A stretch of 26,522 nucleotides of DNA from a virus. Location of the stretch: the IMG/VR virus record IMGVR_UViG_3300025131_007327, positions 1-26,522 of that record; one strand, 5' to 3'. Shown here in pieces: positions 1 to 6,678 of the stretch. Made by a program: the position numbers and the translations under genes. Each line of letters begins with the position of its first letter. Position 1 is the stretch's first letter. The notes below the pieces were generated by a model, which did no database searches, had not been told where the DNA came from, and worked only from the letters and a program-made list of their open reading frames with translations.

Positions 1-183
1 GATGCCCTTGATCTCTGGTTTTGCCCTCTCACATAGGGTCCCCAAAAAGAGGAAACCCCCCTCTACCGGGTCCCACGAGGCACGGGGGCTGTCGTAATGA
101 CCTTGGAGGGTAGAGATCCCCGACAAAAACAAAGCCCTCGTAGAAATTAAAAGCAGAAAAATCAAGAGAATCCCGAGTTTCAT
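1..183 (-). CDS. small secreted or membrane-anchored peptide, runs off the window start
   Basis: The open frame starts at an ATG (183-181) and stays open for 61 codons to base 1. The N-terminus (MKLGILLIFLLLIS) is strongly hydrophobic, like a signal peptide or membrane anchor. The rest is short and unremarkable. If the two window ends are joined through the shared 8-bp GATGCCCT, the frame continues for 12 more codons and stops at TAG (26478-26476), 18 bases before the next gene. That would give a 73-residue protein that tiles neatly between the endolysin and the terminase operon. No Shine-Dalgarno sequence is visible and the leader is AAAATTTT. The position after an endolysin would suit an accessory lysis peptide, but that is inference. 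I do not recognise the family. Confidence 0.45.
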   Translation of the reverse strand, partial: MKLGILLIFLLLISTRALFLSGISTLQGHYDSPRASWDPVEGGFLFLGTLCERAKPEIKGI

Positions 184-230
184 AAAATTTTGAAGTTGTC
201 CAGAGAATCCCGGGTGCCGGCCGTTTCGTG

Positions 231-653
231 TCATCCCCACCATGTCGCGTTGATCCCTCGGGTGTCGATGTGAACAAAGTTCGAGTAGCTTCCGAGCCCT
301 CCGGAGAAGGCACCAGACCTCCGGAGCCTCTTTAGAGTCTCGTGAAGTCTCTCCACCCTCCCGTTGGGGGGGATCAGGTCGAGTGCTGTGTTCTCTTTGT
401 GCTCGCTTGCGGCAGCCCCCCCGACCGCCCGGTTGTATTCTTCAGACCGATACGCGCTAGTAATGGCAAGAGGAAAGCCCAAGATGTGCCTTGCTTGGTC
501 GGCCACCCACAGGGTTGGGACGATGCTGTCCCACATCTCGGGAGGAGGCAGGGAGTTGGTCGTGCCGTCTCTCTCCCTATACCCTTGTCTAACCACTTCG
601 TTTGCTGAGAAGTAGCGGAGTCTGAGTCCTTCTAGGAATGCTGTGTATGTCAT
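231..653 (-). CDS. peptidase M15-type endolysin (peptidoglycan peptidase)
   Basis: This 140-residue protein has the zinc-peptidase pattern of the M15A family (D,D-carboxypeptidase/endopeptidase fold). An SAYRS segment (66-70) is followed by SEHKENTALD, in which H85 and D92 fit the SxHxxxxAxD metal motif, and FVHID supplies H128 and D130. Such phage proteins cleave peptide cross-links in the cell wall at the end of infection. There is no signal peptide, so export would need a holin. The start overlaps the stop of the upstream HAD gene by ATGA. It lies far from the holin/spanin group at 10.2-10.9 kb. The family call is firm. The lytic role is inferred from phage context; a virion-associated or host-wall remodelling role is the alternative. 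Confidence 0.88.
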   Translation of the reverse strand: MTYTAFLEGLRLRYFSANEVVRQGYRERDGTTNSLPPPEMWDSIVPTLWVADQARHILGFPLAITSAYRSEEYNRAVGGAAASEHKENTALDLIPPNGRVERLHETLKRLRRSGAFSGGLGSYSNFVHIDTRGINATWWG

Positions 654-958
654 GATTTTATCTTCATTGGATTAATTACGTTCGTGAACCTGGCCCAACC
701 CCACCCCGCGTCATCCACTAAAGTTCCAGGCTTGGAGAGGCACGCGTTCACTTTTCCTTCGAGCTCTGCCCTCTCTACGGCAGCCCTTGCTACTTCCTCC
801 CCCCGGGCTGACCAGACGTTGAGTTGGAATCCCTCTGCCCTCCTCTCCCCTAGCCACTGGACCAGCCGCTTGTTGATCCTCCCGCCGACCACCAGGGTAT
901 TGTCGACGTCACAGTAGATGACCCTTGGTCTCTTAAATTTCTGTCCCTTGGCTCTCAT
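650..958 (-). CDS. HAD-superfamily phosphatase-like protein
   Basis: The protein has 102 residues. The N-terminal YCDVDNTLV carries the HAD nucleophile motif DxDxT (D17, D19, T21). A serine in VWSARG (S50) fits motif II, K76 in LSKPG fits motif III, and VDD (D82/D83) fits the acidic motif IV. All core catalytic positions are therefore present in a minimal domain with little cap. Phage members of this type are often phosphatases acting on nucleotides or polynucleotide 3' ends, but the substrate cannot be read from the sequence. The gene is coupled by ATGA overlaps to the C5 methylase upstream and the M15 peptidase downstream. A role in nucleotide metabolism or end repair is inference. Confidence 0.75.
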   Translation of the reverse strand: MRAKGQKFKRPRVIYCDVDNTLVVGGRINKRLVQWLGERRAEGFQLNVWSARGEEVARAAVERAELEGKVNACLSKPGTLVDDAGWGWARFTNVINPMKIKS

Positions 959-1758
959 TCTTCAAGTTTCTTTTTCAACAGAGTCCATGCGAACGCCGCC
1001 ACTGTAGGAACTTGTCCGTTCCCGAGACACCGCACTCTGTCCATCCTAGTGGCCACCCCATTATCCACTCTACCCACCGCGGGTTCAGATACCCACCATT
1101 CGGACCCTCTTTTGCGTAGACTCTCCTCGGTAAGAGATCTTCTCTCTTCCTCTTGGAACCGTCCGGGTTCGTCGACTCTAGACTCATCCCCGGGGAATCC
1201 CTCCAATCTCTTGCGGTCGGAGTCGGCCACGTCTCCGTCTCTTCTCTTTCCCACCACCCACAGTCTGTTACGGCGGTGCGGGGCTCCGAGGTGATGAGCC
1301 CCAATAATGCCCCACGTCGCATCATACCCCAAGGTGGACAGCTCACCGAGGACCAGTGCAAGACCTCGGTCCACAAGCAAAGGTGAGTTTTCCAGGAAAG
1401 TGTAGGTAGGTCGAATCTCGCCCAACACTCTTGCCACCTCGGAGAACAATCCGCTTCGGGCTCCTTCGATGTCTTCGTGCTCTGGATTTGCTCCGCTGAC
1501 GTCTTGGCAAGGAAACCCTGCCGATACCACGTCAGCAGTTCCTCTCCACGGTTTTCCGTCAAAGGTAAGAATGTTGCTCCAAATCGGGAACGGTGGAAGG
1601 GAGCCGTCGTTCTGCCGGGATACCAGAACATCCCTAGCGAACGGGTCGTTTTCGACTGCAAGGATTGTTTGCCACCCGAGGAGGACTCCCCCGAGGATTC
1701 CCCCACCGGCCCCTGCAAACAGGCTGACCTCTCTAAAAGGGCGTTGCTCACCGTCCAT
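955..1758 (-). CDS. DNA (cytosine-5) methyltransferase
   Basis: This 267-residue protein methylates cytosine at C5 using SAM. Visible motifs are SLFAGAGGG (I, residues 12-20), the catalytic loop GFPCQDVS (IV, C84), ENS in place of the usual ENV (VI, 123-125), HRRNR (VIII, 161-165) and LGNGQVP (X, 245-251). The stretch between about 170 and 225 is short for a target-recognition domain, so the enzyme is compact. No restriction endonuclease is adjacent, so it is a solitary methylase, probably protecting phage DNA or acting in regulation. Its start overlaps the upstream small gene by 11 bases and it is coupled by ATGA to the HAD gene. Nearly the whole gene is also open in another frame (975-1763). 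Confidence 0.92.
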   Translation of the reverse strand: MDGEQRPFREVSLFAGAGGGILGGVLLGWQTILAVENDPFARDVLVSRQNDGSLPPFPIWSNILTFDGKPWRGTADVVSAGFPCQDVSGANPEHEDIEGARSGLFSEVARVLGEIRPTYTFLENSPLLVDRGLALVLGELSTLGYDATWGIIGAHHLGAPHRRNRLWVVGKRRDGDVADSDRKRLEGFPGDESRVDEPGRFQEEERRSLTEESLRKRGSEWWVSEPAVGRVDNGVATRMDRVRCLGNGQVPTVAAFAWTLLKKKLEE

Positions 1759-1763
1759 CCCAC
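975..1763 (-). CDS. possible overlapping gene in a second frame of the C5 methyltransferase
   Basis: A GTG-initiated frame of 262 codons runs through almost the entire methyltransferase on the same strand without a stop, far longer than expected by chance. The product is W- and T-rich and carries an ordered series of segments: GFLAKTSAEQ, LSWKTHLCL, PWGMMRRGAL, WPTPTARDWRD, and LNPRWVEWIMGWPLGWTE near the C-terminus. From memory, the same ordered motifs occur in proteins annotated as hypothetical beside or over phage C5 methylases. The last segment overlaps the codons for methylase motif X. Whether it is translated cannot be told from sequence, because codon bias under the methylase could keep the frame open. 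No catalytic function is suggested. Confidence 0.4.
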   Translation of the reverse strand: MGWTVSNALLERSACLQGPVGESSGESSSGGKQSLQSKTTRSLGMFWYPGRTTAPFHRSRFGATFLPLTENRGEELLTWYRQGFLAKTSAEQIQSTKTSKEPEADCSPRWQECWARFDLPTLSWKTHLCLWTEVLHWSSVSCPPWGMMRRGALLGLITSEPRTAVTDCGWWEREETETWPTPTARDWRDSPGMSLESTNPDGSKRKREDLLPRRVYAKEGPNGGYLNPRWVEWIMGWPLGWTECGVSGTDKFLQWRRSHGLC

Positions 1764-1975
1764 TGTGACCCTCCTTCTGGTTTGGACGCTCGCTCTATTT
1801 CCTCCGCTACCTCCTCGAACTTCCTCTGCCTTCTCCGCTCCTTTTCCCTCTTGCCCTCTTTCGCACTCCTGTCGTTCATCTCACGGAAGGTAGGCACACT
1901 GATCCCTCGGTTTTTGAGGAACCGGTCACATGCTTCCTTGAAGGCGTCAGAGAACTTACTTCTTCCTGCTACCAT
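1748..1975 (-). CDS. small charged protein of unknown function
   Basis: I place the start at the ATG at 1975, seven bases after the stop of the upstream methylase, giving 75 residues. A GTG at 2008 would extend it by 11 residues inside that gene. The N-terminal half (SKFSDAFKEACDRFLKNRG) looks helical. The second half is very rich in K, R and E and probably forms a charged helix or coiled coil. It lies between two DNA methyltransferases and overlaps the start of the C5 enzyme by 11 bases, so it is probably co-translated with it. Nucleic-acid binding is conceivable from the charge but not shown. I recognise no family. Confidence 0.6.
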   Translation of the reverse strand: MVAGRSKFSDAFKEACDRFLKNRGISVPTFREMNDRSAKEGKREKERRRQRKFEEVAEEIERASKPEGGSQWDGR

Positions 1976-1982
1976 GGTGGTG

Positions 1983-2963
1983 CTATTTTGCCCCCCCCTC
2001 TTCTTCACATCTACAGATATTTTGGTGGGCCTTTTTCCAATCTCCTTTGCAGAATACCAACAGGTTCTGGTGTGCTTTGGTCAGCTTCCGTCCCCCCTCG
2101 AAGATTCGTGCGCCCCTCATTGCACACGTCCCTACCGGGGTGACGAGGATTGCCTCGTTGTAGAGTTCCAGACCCGCGCCCCTGAACGAGCCAATCGTTT
2201 GACTGACGAAGTCCCTGCACCACCCTTCCTTGCTCCTAAAGTCTCCCACCACGATTGCAGCAAATCGGTTGTCCTTTAACCTCTCGCAACTCTTTTCCAG
2301 GATTTGGTAATACTCTGAACAGAACTGTGGCCACTCCATCGTCGAGAGGTCAGACGGGTCGTCAGAATAGACCTCGAGGTTTCCGTAGGGTGGGCAGGTG
2401 AAGAGGAAGTCCGCTTGCGGAGCTTCCACCATCGTGTAGCGAGAGTCCCCCCGTTCCCAATGGAGGTCCTGCCACCTAGCGTCGGGACAGATCTTGCGAG
2501 CCTGTTCCCAATTTGCTGCGACTTGTTCTGATCTCAACTCGCTCCCCCAATAGCGACGTCCCAACTTCTCCGCTATGATCCCCCGGACGCTTCCCCCTGC
2601 AAAGGGGTCTACGACCATACCACCTGGTGGGCTCCACCATCTGTAGGCAACCTCTGCCAGCACGGGGTCGAATACGCTCGTCCCTGCCGACTCTGACGCT
2701 TCCTTCTCCTGCTCTCCGTATCCCCCTTTGTTGACCGCGTCGGAGAAGCCGAGGAGATTCCCGGCCCTTCCCACTTCGCTTTCAATACCAAGTGAGAGCC
2801 ACGCGTTCTTCCTTTCCTGCCACGCCCCCTCCCTAGCACTAAGGACGGAGAAGGGCGGCACAAGGAACTTGTTAGCTAGTGGCCCTTGTCCTTCGGCTTT
2901 CATAGGCTCACCGAAGAGGTCGAGCCCCAACGGAGAGAAGTTGTTTGATCCTCCTTCGTTCAC
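1983..2963 (-). CDS. DNA N-4/N-6 (adenine-type) methyltransferase
   Basis: The protein has 326 residues and a beta-class order. An N-terminal phage-typical segment, NKFLVPPFSVLSAREGAWQE (31-50), comes first. Then follow a SAM-binding DPFAGGS (119-125) and the catalytic TCPPY (189-193), a (D/N)PPY variant with cysteine in place of the acidic residue. Such enzymes methylate exocyclic amino groups of adenine or cytosine. The N-terminal segment and the later LEVYSDDPSDLS are ones I associate with phage DNA methylases in replication clusters. The start is a GTG sharing GTGA with the end of the DnaA-like gene. No endonuclease partner is near, so protection or epigenetic control of phage DNA is inferred. 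The cysteine variant leaves base preference open. Confidence 0.85.
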   Translation of the reverse strand: MNEGGSNNFSPLGLDLFGEPMKAEGQGPLANKFLVPPFSVLSAREGAWQERKNAWLSLGIESEVGRAGNLLGFSDAVNKGGYGEQEKEASESAGTSVFDPVLAEVAYRWWSPPGGMVVDPFAGGSVRGIIAEKLGRRYWGSELRSEQVAANWEQARKICPDARWQDLHWERGDSRYTMVEAPQADFLFTCPPYGNLEVYSDDPSDLSTMEWPQFCSEYYQILEKSCERLKDNRFAAIVVGDFRSKEGWCRDFVSQTIGSFRGAGLELYNEAILVTPVGTCAMRGARIFEGGRKLTKAHQNLLVFCKGDWKKAHQNICRCEEEGGAK

Positions 2964-3448
2964 TTGTCCTTCCCCCCATCTACCGGGTAATCACGTCGTC
3001 GCCCCTTGCCTTCTGCCCTTTGGAAATTCTGCCACCTTGCTTCAAGATCTTGAGCGGCTGACCTCATCTCGTTACGAGAGTCCACCGTGGTCTTGGCGTG
3101 GAATACGGAACTGTGGTCCTTTCTTCCGAAGAGCTTCGCAATTTCTGTCGAGCTAGCGTGCAATACCCTGTGGGCCACCACCATCGAAAGAGCCCTAGCC
3201 TCTGCAATCCTCTTGGGCTTCCTTGGCCCTATCAGTTGAGCAACCGTCAGGTTGAACTGTTCGGCACAGAACTTCCTGAACCGTTCGTGGAAGATCATAC
3301 CCCCCTCTCCGGGCTCGGCTTGTTTCTCTTCCCTCCGAGCCAATTCGGCAACGAGGGAGTAGGTGGGGAACTCTTGGAGGAGCACCCTAGTAAGGAGCTC
3401 CTTCTTCAATTCTCTGGTATTCACGTTTGTCATCTGTTTGGTAGTCAT
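2960..3448 (-). CDS. stand-alone DnaA domain IV-like DNA-binding protein
   Basis: The protein has 162 residues. Residues 77-122 match the DnaA C-terminal (domain IV) fold: a helix through ARALSMVVAHRVL, then an HTH ending in LFGRKDHSSVFHAKTTVD. The segment GRKDHSSVFHA corresponds to the DnaA signature usually read as GRDHTTVxHA, which contacts the DnaA box. No AAA+ ATPase (no Walker motifs) is present, so it cannot oligomerise and melt an origin as DnaA does. It sits in the replication block with ATGA coupling to the organiser gene upstream and GTGA to the methylase downstream. It could bind a phage origin, titrate DnaA boxes or regulate transcription. Domain identity is strong; function is inferred. 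Confidence 0.85.
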   Translation of the reverse strand: MTTKQMTNVNTRELKKELLTRVLLQEFPTYSLVAELARREEKQAEPGEGGMIFHERFRKFCAEQFNLTVAQLIGPRKPKRIAEARALSMVVAHRVLHASSTEIAKLFGRKDHSSVFHAKTTVDSRNEMRSAAQDLEARWQNFQRAEGKGRRRDYPVDGGKDK

Positions 3449-4086
3449 TTTGATCCTTTCGGGGTATAGGCTCGGTCTTTCTTCAATCGGTCAACGAGGA
3501 GGGCAAGAGGCTTTCGGACCTTCTCTCCTCCGATAATCCATTTGCACGACTCCATCTCGTCGAGGAACTCTCGGGCGAGGGATTCGGCGCGGTGCCTGTC
3601 GGGGACTGCCTTTCCCACTAAGTCGAGCCAATCCTGGATTGACGACCAATCAAACTCACCGCAAGCGTCCGCTTCTGGTCTGCTGTGTTCTTCTCTTCTC
3701 TTGTCTTGTCTTGTCTTGTCTGCAATAGCTCTTTCTGTCGTTGCTATTGGCAAATCGTCCTTTTGCCATCTACTGGTGGCACCTGCTCTTCCTGCCTCTC
3801 TCCTCTTCCTGACGAGGCTCTCGGTTTCCTCGGGGTAGAACTGGACCACCAGGTCCTCCCCTTTCCATTTGTAGAGCTCACAGACGAGCAGAGTCTCCTC
3901 CCGGGTGACACAGCATAGCTGTTGCCACATTCGGTCCTTCCATCCCTTACAACGGCGTATGATTCCTCCGTTCTCTTTGTCGGCACAATAGGCTAGAAGG
4001 TTGAGCCAAGTCGCACGAGCCACCGGGTCGGAGCCAATGTACTCTTGTGATCTGATCACGTGGAGGTGCAGTTTAACCCACTCCAT
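3445..4086 (-). CDS. replisome organiser / replication initiation-like protein
   Basis: I choose the ATG at 4086 (MEWVKLHLHVIRS), giving 213 residues and a 14-base overlap with the upstream gene. An upstream start at 4149 would overlap it by 77 bases. The first 90 residues resemble the N-terminal winged-helix of phage replisome organisers of the DnaD or Lin1244-like type: short helices, WLNLLAYCADKENGG, then KGWKDRMWQQLC. A charged linker follows (RKRREAGRAGATSRWQ). The C-terminal part contains WSSIQDWLDLVGKAVPDRHR, a plausible DnaD-like helical end. Known relatives bind origin DNA and recruit the host helicase or loader. Position beside a DnaA-like gene supports this. The linker contains a pentanucleotide repeat at 3701-3720. 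Confidence 0.6.
   Translation of the reverse strand: MEWVKLHLHVIRSQEYIGSDPVARATWLNLLAYCADKENGGIIRRCKGWKDRMWQQLCCVTREETLLVCELYKWKGEDLVVQFYPEETESLVRKRREAGRAGATSRWQKDDLPIATTERAIADKTRQDKRREEHSRPEADACGEFDWSSIQDWLDLVGKAVPDRHRAESLAREFLDEMESCKWIIGGEKVRKPLALLVDRLKKDRAYTPKGSK
3701..3720. repeat. (TTGTC)4 pentanucleotide repeat inside the organiser gene
   Basis: Four perfect tandem copies of TTGTC (GACAA on the coding strand) lie in the charged linker of the organiser, encoding DKTRQDK. Five-base units are not a multiple of three, so gain or loss of one copy would shift the frame and remove the C-terminal domain. Confidence 0.9.
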
Positions 4087-4393
4087 CACAGAGCTCCCAC
4101 ACGATCTGCTTTCTCCCAGAGGCTCCGGGTCGTTTCTGCCCGGAATCACGGATCATTCCTTTCCTCCGGAGGGAGGAGAGCCGGGGGGTGATGCTGTTCC
4201 ACCGCTCCCCCGAGAGCCTCTCCACTTCGTCTGCAATCGCTCTTCCTCCATTGCAGCGGATAGCGTTGAGTGCTTTCTCTTCGAGCTTCGTCGCGTTGGT
4301 CCCTGAGAGAACCTTGGCAGCCTCTTTCGAGGTTGATGGGTCGGATCGTCGGGCGTGGGCGTTGCCCCCTCCGAACAGTTTCATTTGAGTCAT
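4073..4393 (-). CDS. winged helix-turn-helix protein
   Basis: The protein has 106 residues. An N-terminal segment ARRSDPSTSKEAAKVLSG is a signature I know from small phage HTH proteins. It is followed by a predicted winged helix: LEEKALNAIRCNGG, then IADEVERLSG, then WNSITPRLSSLRRKGMIRD, whose last part is the recognition helix and wing entry. The C-terminus (GRKQIVWEL) would be the final wing strand. This layout fits a MarR-like or replication-associated DNA-binding protein. It lies directly upstream of the organiser and overlaps it by 14 bases. Whether it controls transcription of the block or acts at the origin is not shown. Confidence 0.7.
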   Translation of the reverse strand: MTQMKLFGGGNAHARRSDPSTSKEAAKVLSGTNATKLEEKALNAIRCNGGRAIADEVERLSGERWNSITPRLSSLRRKGMIRDSGQKRPGASGRKQIVWELCDGVG

Positions 4394-4410
4394 GGTATGG
4401 TTTGGTAGTT

Positions 4411-4713
4411 TTAGCCTCCGCCAAGTATGGTTTTGAGAGCCTCAAGCTCTGGGCAGAACAGGCACTTGAGGGTGAAAGGGAGAAAGAAGAGGAAGAGCAG
4501 GAGAGAGAAGAAGCCCAAGACCGCTGCCCCAATACGTCCCCACTGAATGTCGTCAGGTTCCAGGCTTGCGCGTTTCTTCCAACAGGCCAGTGATCCGGAA
4601 ATGAAGACGAGAAGGAGCAAAGCCCAACCATACCACTCAAACAGTATGTAGCGTCGGAGCTCCTCGGAAGCCTGTCCGGAGAGAATTTCTAGTATTTCTA
4701 GTTTTGTTGTCAT
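4411..4713 (-). CDS. two-span membrane protein
   Basis: This 100-residue protein has two clear hydrophobic segments, YGWALLLLVFISGSLACW (about 28-45) and GAAVLGFFSLLLFLFFLPFTL (about 62-82). A charged loop (KKRASLEPDDIQWGR) separates them. It is coupled to the upstream VRR-NUC gene by an ATGA overlap. Position between DNA metabolism genes gives no clue to function. It could be an early host-membrane modifier such as a superinfection-exclusion protein, but that is a guess. I recognise no family. Confidence 0.6.
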   Translation of the reverse strand: MTTKLEILEILSGQASEELRRYILFEWYGWALLLLVFISGSLACWKKRASLEPDDIQWGRIGAAVLGFFSLLLFLFFLPFTLKCLFCPELEALKTILGGG

Positions 4714-5018
4714 CTTTGAGGTAAAGCAATTCGAGCAATTTGGACAGCTATGTCGGCAGCCGAGTGGCCCACGCCAATCTGACCTTGCCAGTTGGAGTGC
4801 ATCCCCACTTGAGCTTTCGTGAGCCTTCTCCCCGACTTCGGCTTCTTCGGGTCCTTCAGTTCAAAAAGGAAGTTAAGCCCTCTCCACCCTATCACCAGGT
4901 CGGGGAACCCCTTCCCGGCTCCTGACGCGTCGTAGATGGTTGCGTCTGGCATGGCGTCCCGAAGCTCTTCTACCACCGATCTGTGGTTGTCGTCCGTTCT
5001 CTTGGCGTACCTGCTCAT
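4710..5018 (-). CDS. VRR-NUC domain nuclease
   Basis: The protein has 102 residues, starting at the ATG at 5018 (TGATG overlap with the exonuclease stop; a GTG lies one codon upstream). The VRR-NUC pattern is nearly complete: GKGFPDLVIGW, then FELKDPKK, then GRRLTKAQVGMHSNW. D40, E53 and K55 form a PD-(D/E)xK catalytic set, and the downstream R, Q, H and W positions match the family. The domain stands alone, as is usual in phages, without the FAN1 accessory regions. Known relatives are structure-specific nucleases, some resolving Holliday junctions. Its place next to a RecE-like exonuclease supports a recombination or replication-intermediate role. Confidence 0.88.
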   Translation of the reverse strand: MSRYAKRTDDNHRSVVEELRDAMPDATIYDASGAGKGFPDLVIGWRGLNFLFELKDPKKPKSGRRLTKAQVGMHSNWQGQIGVGHSAADIAVQIARIALPQR

Positions 5019-5968
5019 CACTCAAGACCAGTCAGGAGCTCCGCTGTTGCCTCCTCTGCAAATACGCTAGGGGAGTGCATTGGTAGCGTCGTCTCGGCGT
5101 GGGCAAAGGTAGAGGACCACTGCAAGGACGACCGATCTTTGCAGTCCCGGATCATGCGTGGCAGGTGGAACTGGACATAGGCCCGTCCCGCGTCCAGCGA
5201 CAGGTTGTCGATCTCAGTGACTCGGACTTCGTAGGGGGGTGCGGAGCTCTGCCAAATGATCTTGAACGTCGTTCGATCTTCTCCTGTGGCTTTGTTCCAT
5301 AGGTAGAGATACATGGCGGCTTGAACATGGTAGCCGAGTCTCCCCACCTGCCTTGAGAGTTCATCGTCTGAGTAGAGGTTGACTCCGGTGGTCTTCAGAT
5401 CTACAAGGGATTCACCGTCCCCACAGACAATGTCTATTAGTCCCTTCACGGGAATCCCGGACCTTTCCTTCCCCTTGGTGGTCTCCGGACCCAACGAGTA
5501 TTTGAAACCAGCATAGTGGACCGCTGCCACCTGCGTTTGGGCTCCCTCCAAGAGACCGGCAGAAACCGGGGTCTGGTAGATTTGGGCGACCGCAAGAGCC
5601 GCGTTGGCGTAGTCCTTCTCAGAGACGAGCCTTGCCCCCTCTGCCTCCTTCTCCGCTACCCACTCTCTCGCCTTTTTGGTTCGGGCCACCCCGTCGGAGC
5701 TCAAGTGGGGGTTGGCTTCCTTAGAGACGAACTCTTCGCTCTGAAACTCCGGAGTGAATAACAGGCAGTCTACCAGAGATCCCCACGCCATTGCTGCCGA
5801 GGGTTTTCTTTCCTCGGACAAGGAAGCGAGGAAGCGAGGAGGACCGAGAGAGACGTACCTCTTCAATAGGCTAGTGCTTAGGGGACCGTCTCCCGGGTTC
5901 TTCGGATCGAAAGCCCAAGCGTGGTAGTCTTTGGGCCGAAGTCCGTGGTGTGTGCCGTTGGGGATCAT
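5018..5968 (-). CDS. RecE-like PD-(D/E)xK exonuclease
   Basis: The protein has 316 residues. The N-terminal part has the pattern of phage PDDEXK-like exodeoxyribonucleases: a small segment with SLLKRYVSLGPPRFLASL, then AMAWGSLVDCLLF. The catalytic core follows with VKGLIDIVCGDGESLVDLKTT, in which the aspartates and the DLK are the metal-binding and catalytic positions. A helix with GYHVQAAMYLYLW carries the family's conserved Q/YxY motif. The length suits RecE C-terminal-type or YqaJ-type enzymes. The reaction would be 5'-3' resection of dsDNA ends to expose ssDNA for annealing. The OB-fold-like protein encoded just upstream may be its single-strand partner. It is one base from that gene and overlaps the VRR-NUC start. 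Confidence 0.82.
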   Translation of the reverse strand: MIPNGTHHGLRPKDYHAWAFDPKNPGDGPLSTSLLKRYVSLGPPRFLASLSEERKPSAAMAWGSLVDCLLFTPEFQSEEFVSKEANPHLSSDGVARTKKAREWVAEKEAEGARLVSEKDYANAALAVAQIYQTPVSAGLLEGAQTQVAAVHYAGFKYSLGPETTKGKERSGIPVKGLIDIVCGDGESLVDLKTTGVNLYSDDELSRQVGRLGYHVQAAMYLYLWNKATGEDRTTFKIIWQSSAPPYEVRVTEIDNLSLDAGRAYVQFHLPRMIRDCKDRSSLQWSSTFAHAETTLPMHSPSVFAEEATAELLTGLE

Positions 5969-5969
5969 G

Positions 5970-6347
5970 CTACCAGAGGTCAGTCTTGGAAGGAGCCTCT
6001 CCCGTATCTGGGTTTATCTTTCTCACTCGTATGCACGGCTTTTTGGGATCTCCGAACGCCGAGCAAGTAGTGGGGAAGAGAGTCACTTTCTTTCCTTTCC
6101 ATTCTTCCGGGTCGGGACCGTGGATCTCTTTAATCGACATGTGGTTGATTTTCGCAAGCACCAGTTCCTTGTCGCTTTCCTGGAATGACAAGACCGTGCC
6201 TTCCATTTGCTTACCGTCGCTGCCCTTGTCCTTTGCGGAGGCGTACCGCCATGACTTAACGGTCAGAGTGCAGTCCTTCCCACCCAAGTCGGGCTCCCTC
6301 AGATAGGGAGAGGGGTAGGCTTTTGAGAACTTGAACTTTTCACTCAC
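5970..6347 (-). CDS. putative OB-fold single-strand DNA-binding-like protein
   Basis: The protein has 125 residues and is rich in beta-strand-like segments. The order TLTVKSWRYAS, ELVLAKINHMSIKEIHG, EWKGKKVTLFPTTCSAFG and KPCIRVRKI resembles small phage proteins commonly encoded next to recombination exonucleases and often predicted as OB folds. In particular, the WxGKKVxLxPT and PCIRVR segments are familiar. No acidic SSB C-terminal tail (DDDIPF-like) is present. It sits one base upstream of the RecE-like gene. An ssDNA-binding or annealing accessory role is therefore inferred from context and weak resemblance only. Confidence 0.5.
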   Translation of the reverse strand: MSEKFKFSKAYPSPYLREPDLGGKDCTLTVKSWRYASAKDKGSDGKQMEGTVLSFQESDKELVLAKINHMSIKEIHGPDPEEWKGKKVTLFPTTCSAFGDPKKPCIRVRKINPDTGEAPSKTDLW

Positions 6348-6678
6348 CGGACTCCCCCTTCTCCTCTGCTCCTTCGAGGAACCGCCCTCCCACCCGGGTG
6401 TAGGTGGGGACGTCGAGGTAGCCCCCTTCGTTCAGGAAAACCCGTAACTGAACGAGAGAGCTACCCCTTGCCCCGTCGGGGGAGGATTCCCCCGAGTGAG
6501 GGTTGCTACAAAGAATGGCAAGTCTCCAAATGGAGAGGACGCAGAACCAAGAAAGGAGGACGCTTGTTGGGGCTGCAAGAATTGGTGGCCACAAGGCCCA
6601 CGCCGTTCCCGCTAGAGCAGGAAAGAGGGTGGCACATAGGAACGACCACATTAGGTATTGGTTGGTTTTGGTAGTCAT
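6340..6678 (-). CDS. membrane protein with two N-terminal spans
   Basis: The protein has 112 residues. Two hydrophobic stretches lie near residues 8-30 (MWSFLCATLFPALAGTAWAL) and 35-58 (TSVLLSWFCVLSIWRLAIL). A soluble, acidic C-terminal half follows. Overlaps tie it to both neighbours: ATGA with the upstream 66-residue gene and 8 bases with the downstream gene. Both this gene and the one at 4713 begin MTTK and lie among DNA-metabolism genes, but their sequences are otherwise different. I recognise no family and assign no function. Confidence 0.55.
   Translation of the reverse strand: MTTKTNQYLMWSFLCATLFPALAGTAWALWPPILAAPTSVLLSWFCVLSIWRLAILCSNPHSGESSPDGARGSSLVQLRVFLNEGGYLDVPTYTRVGGRFLEGAEEKGESGE

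Noticed and set aside
4146-4640. 164-codon minus-strand frame across 4073-4713
   Set aside because: It overlaps two better-supported genes that are coupled to their neighbours, and its product is low-complexity serine-rich sequence.
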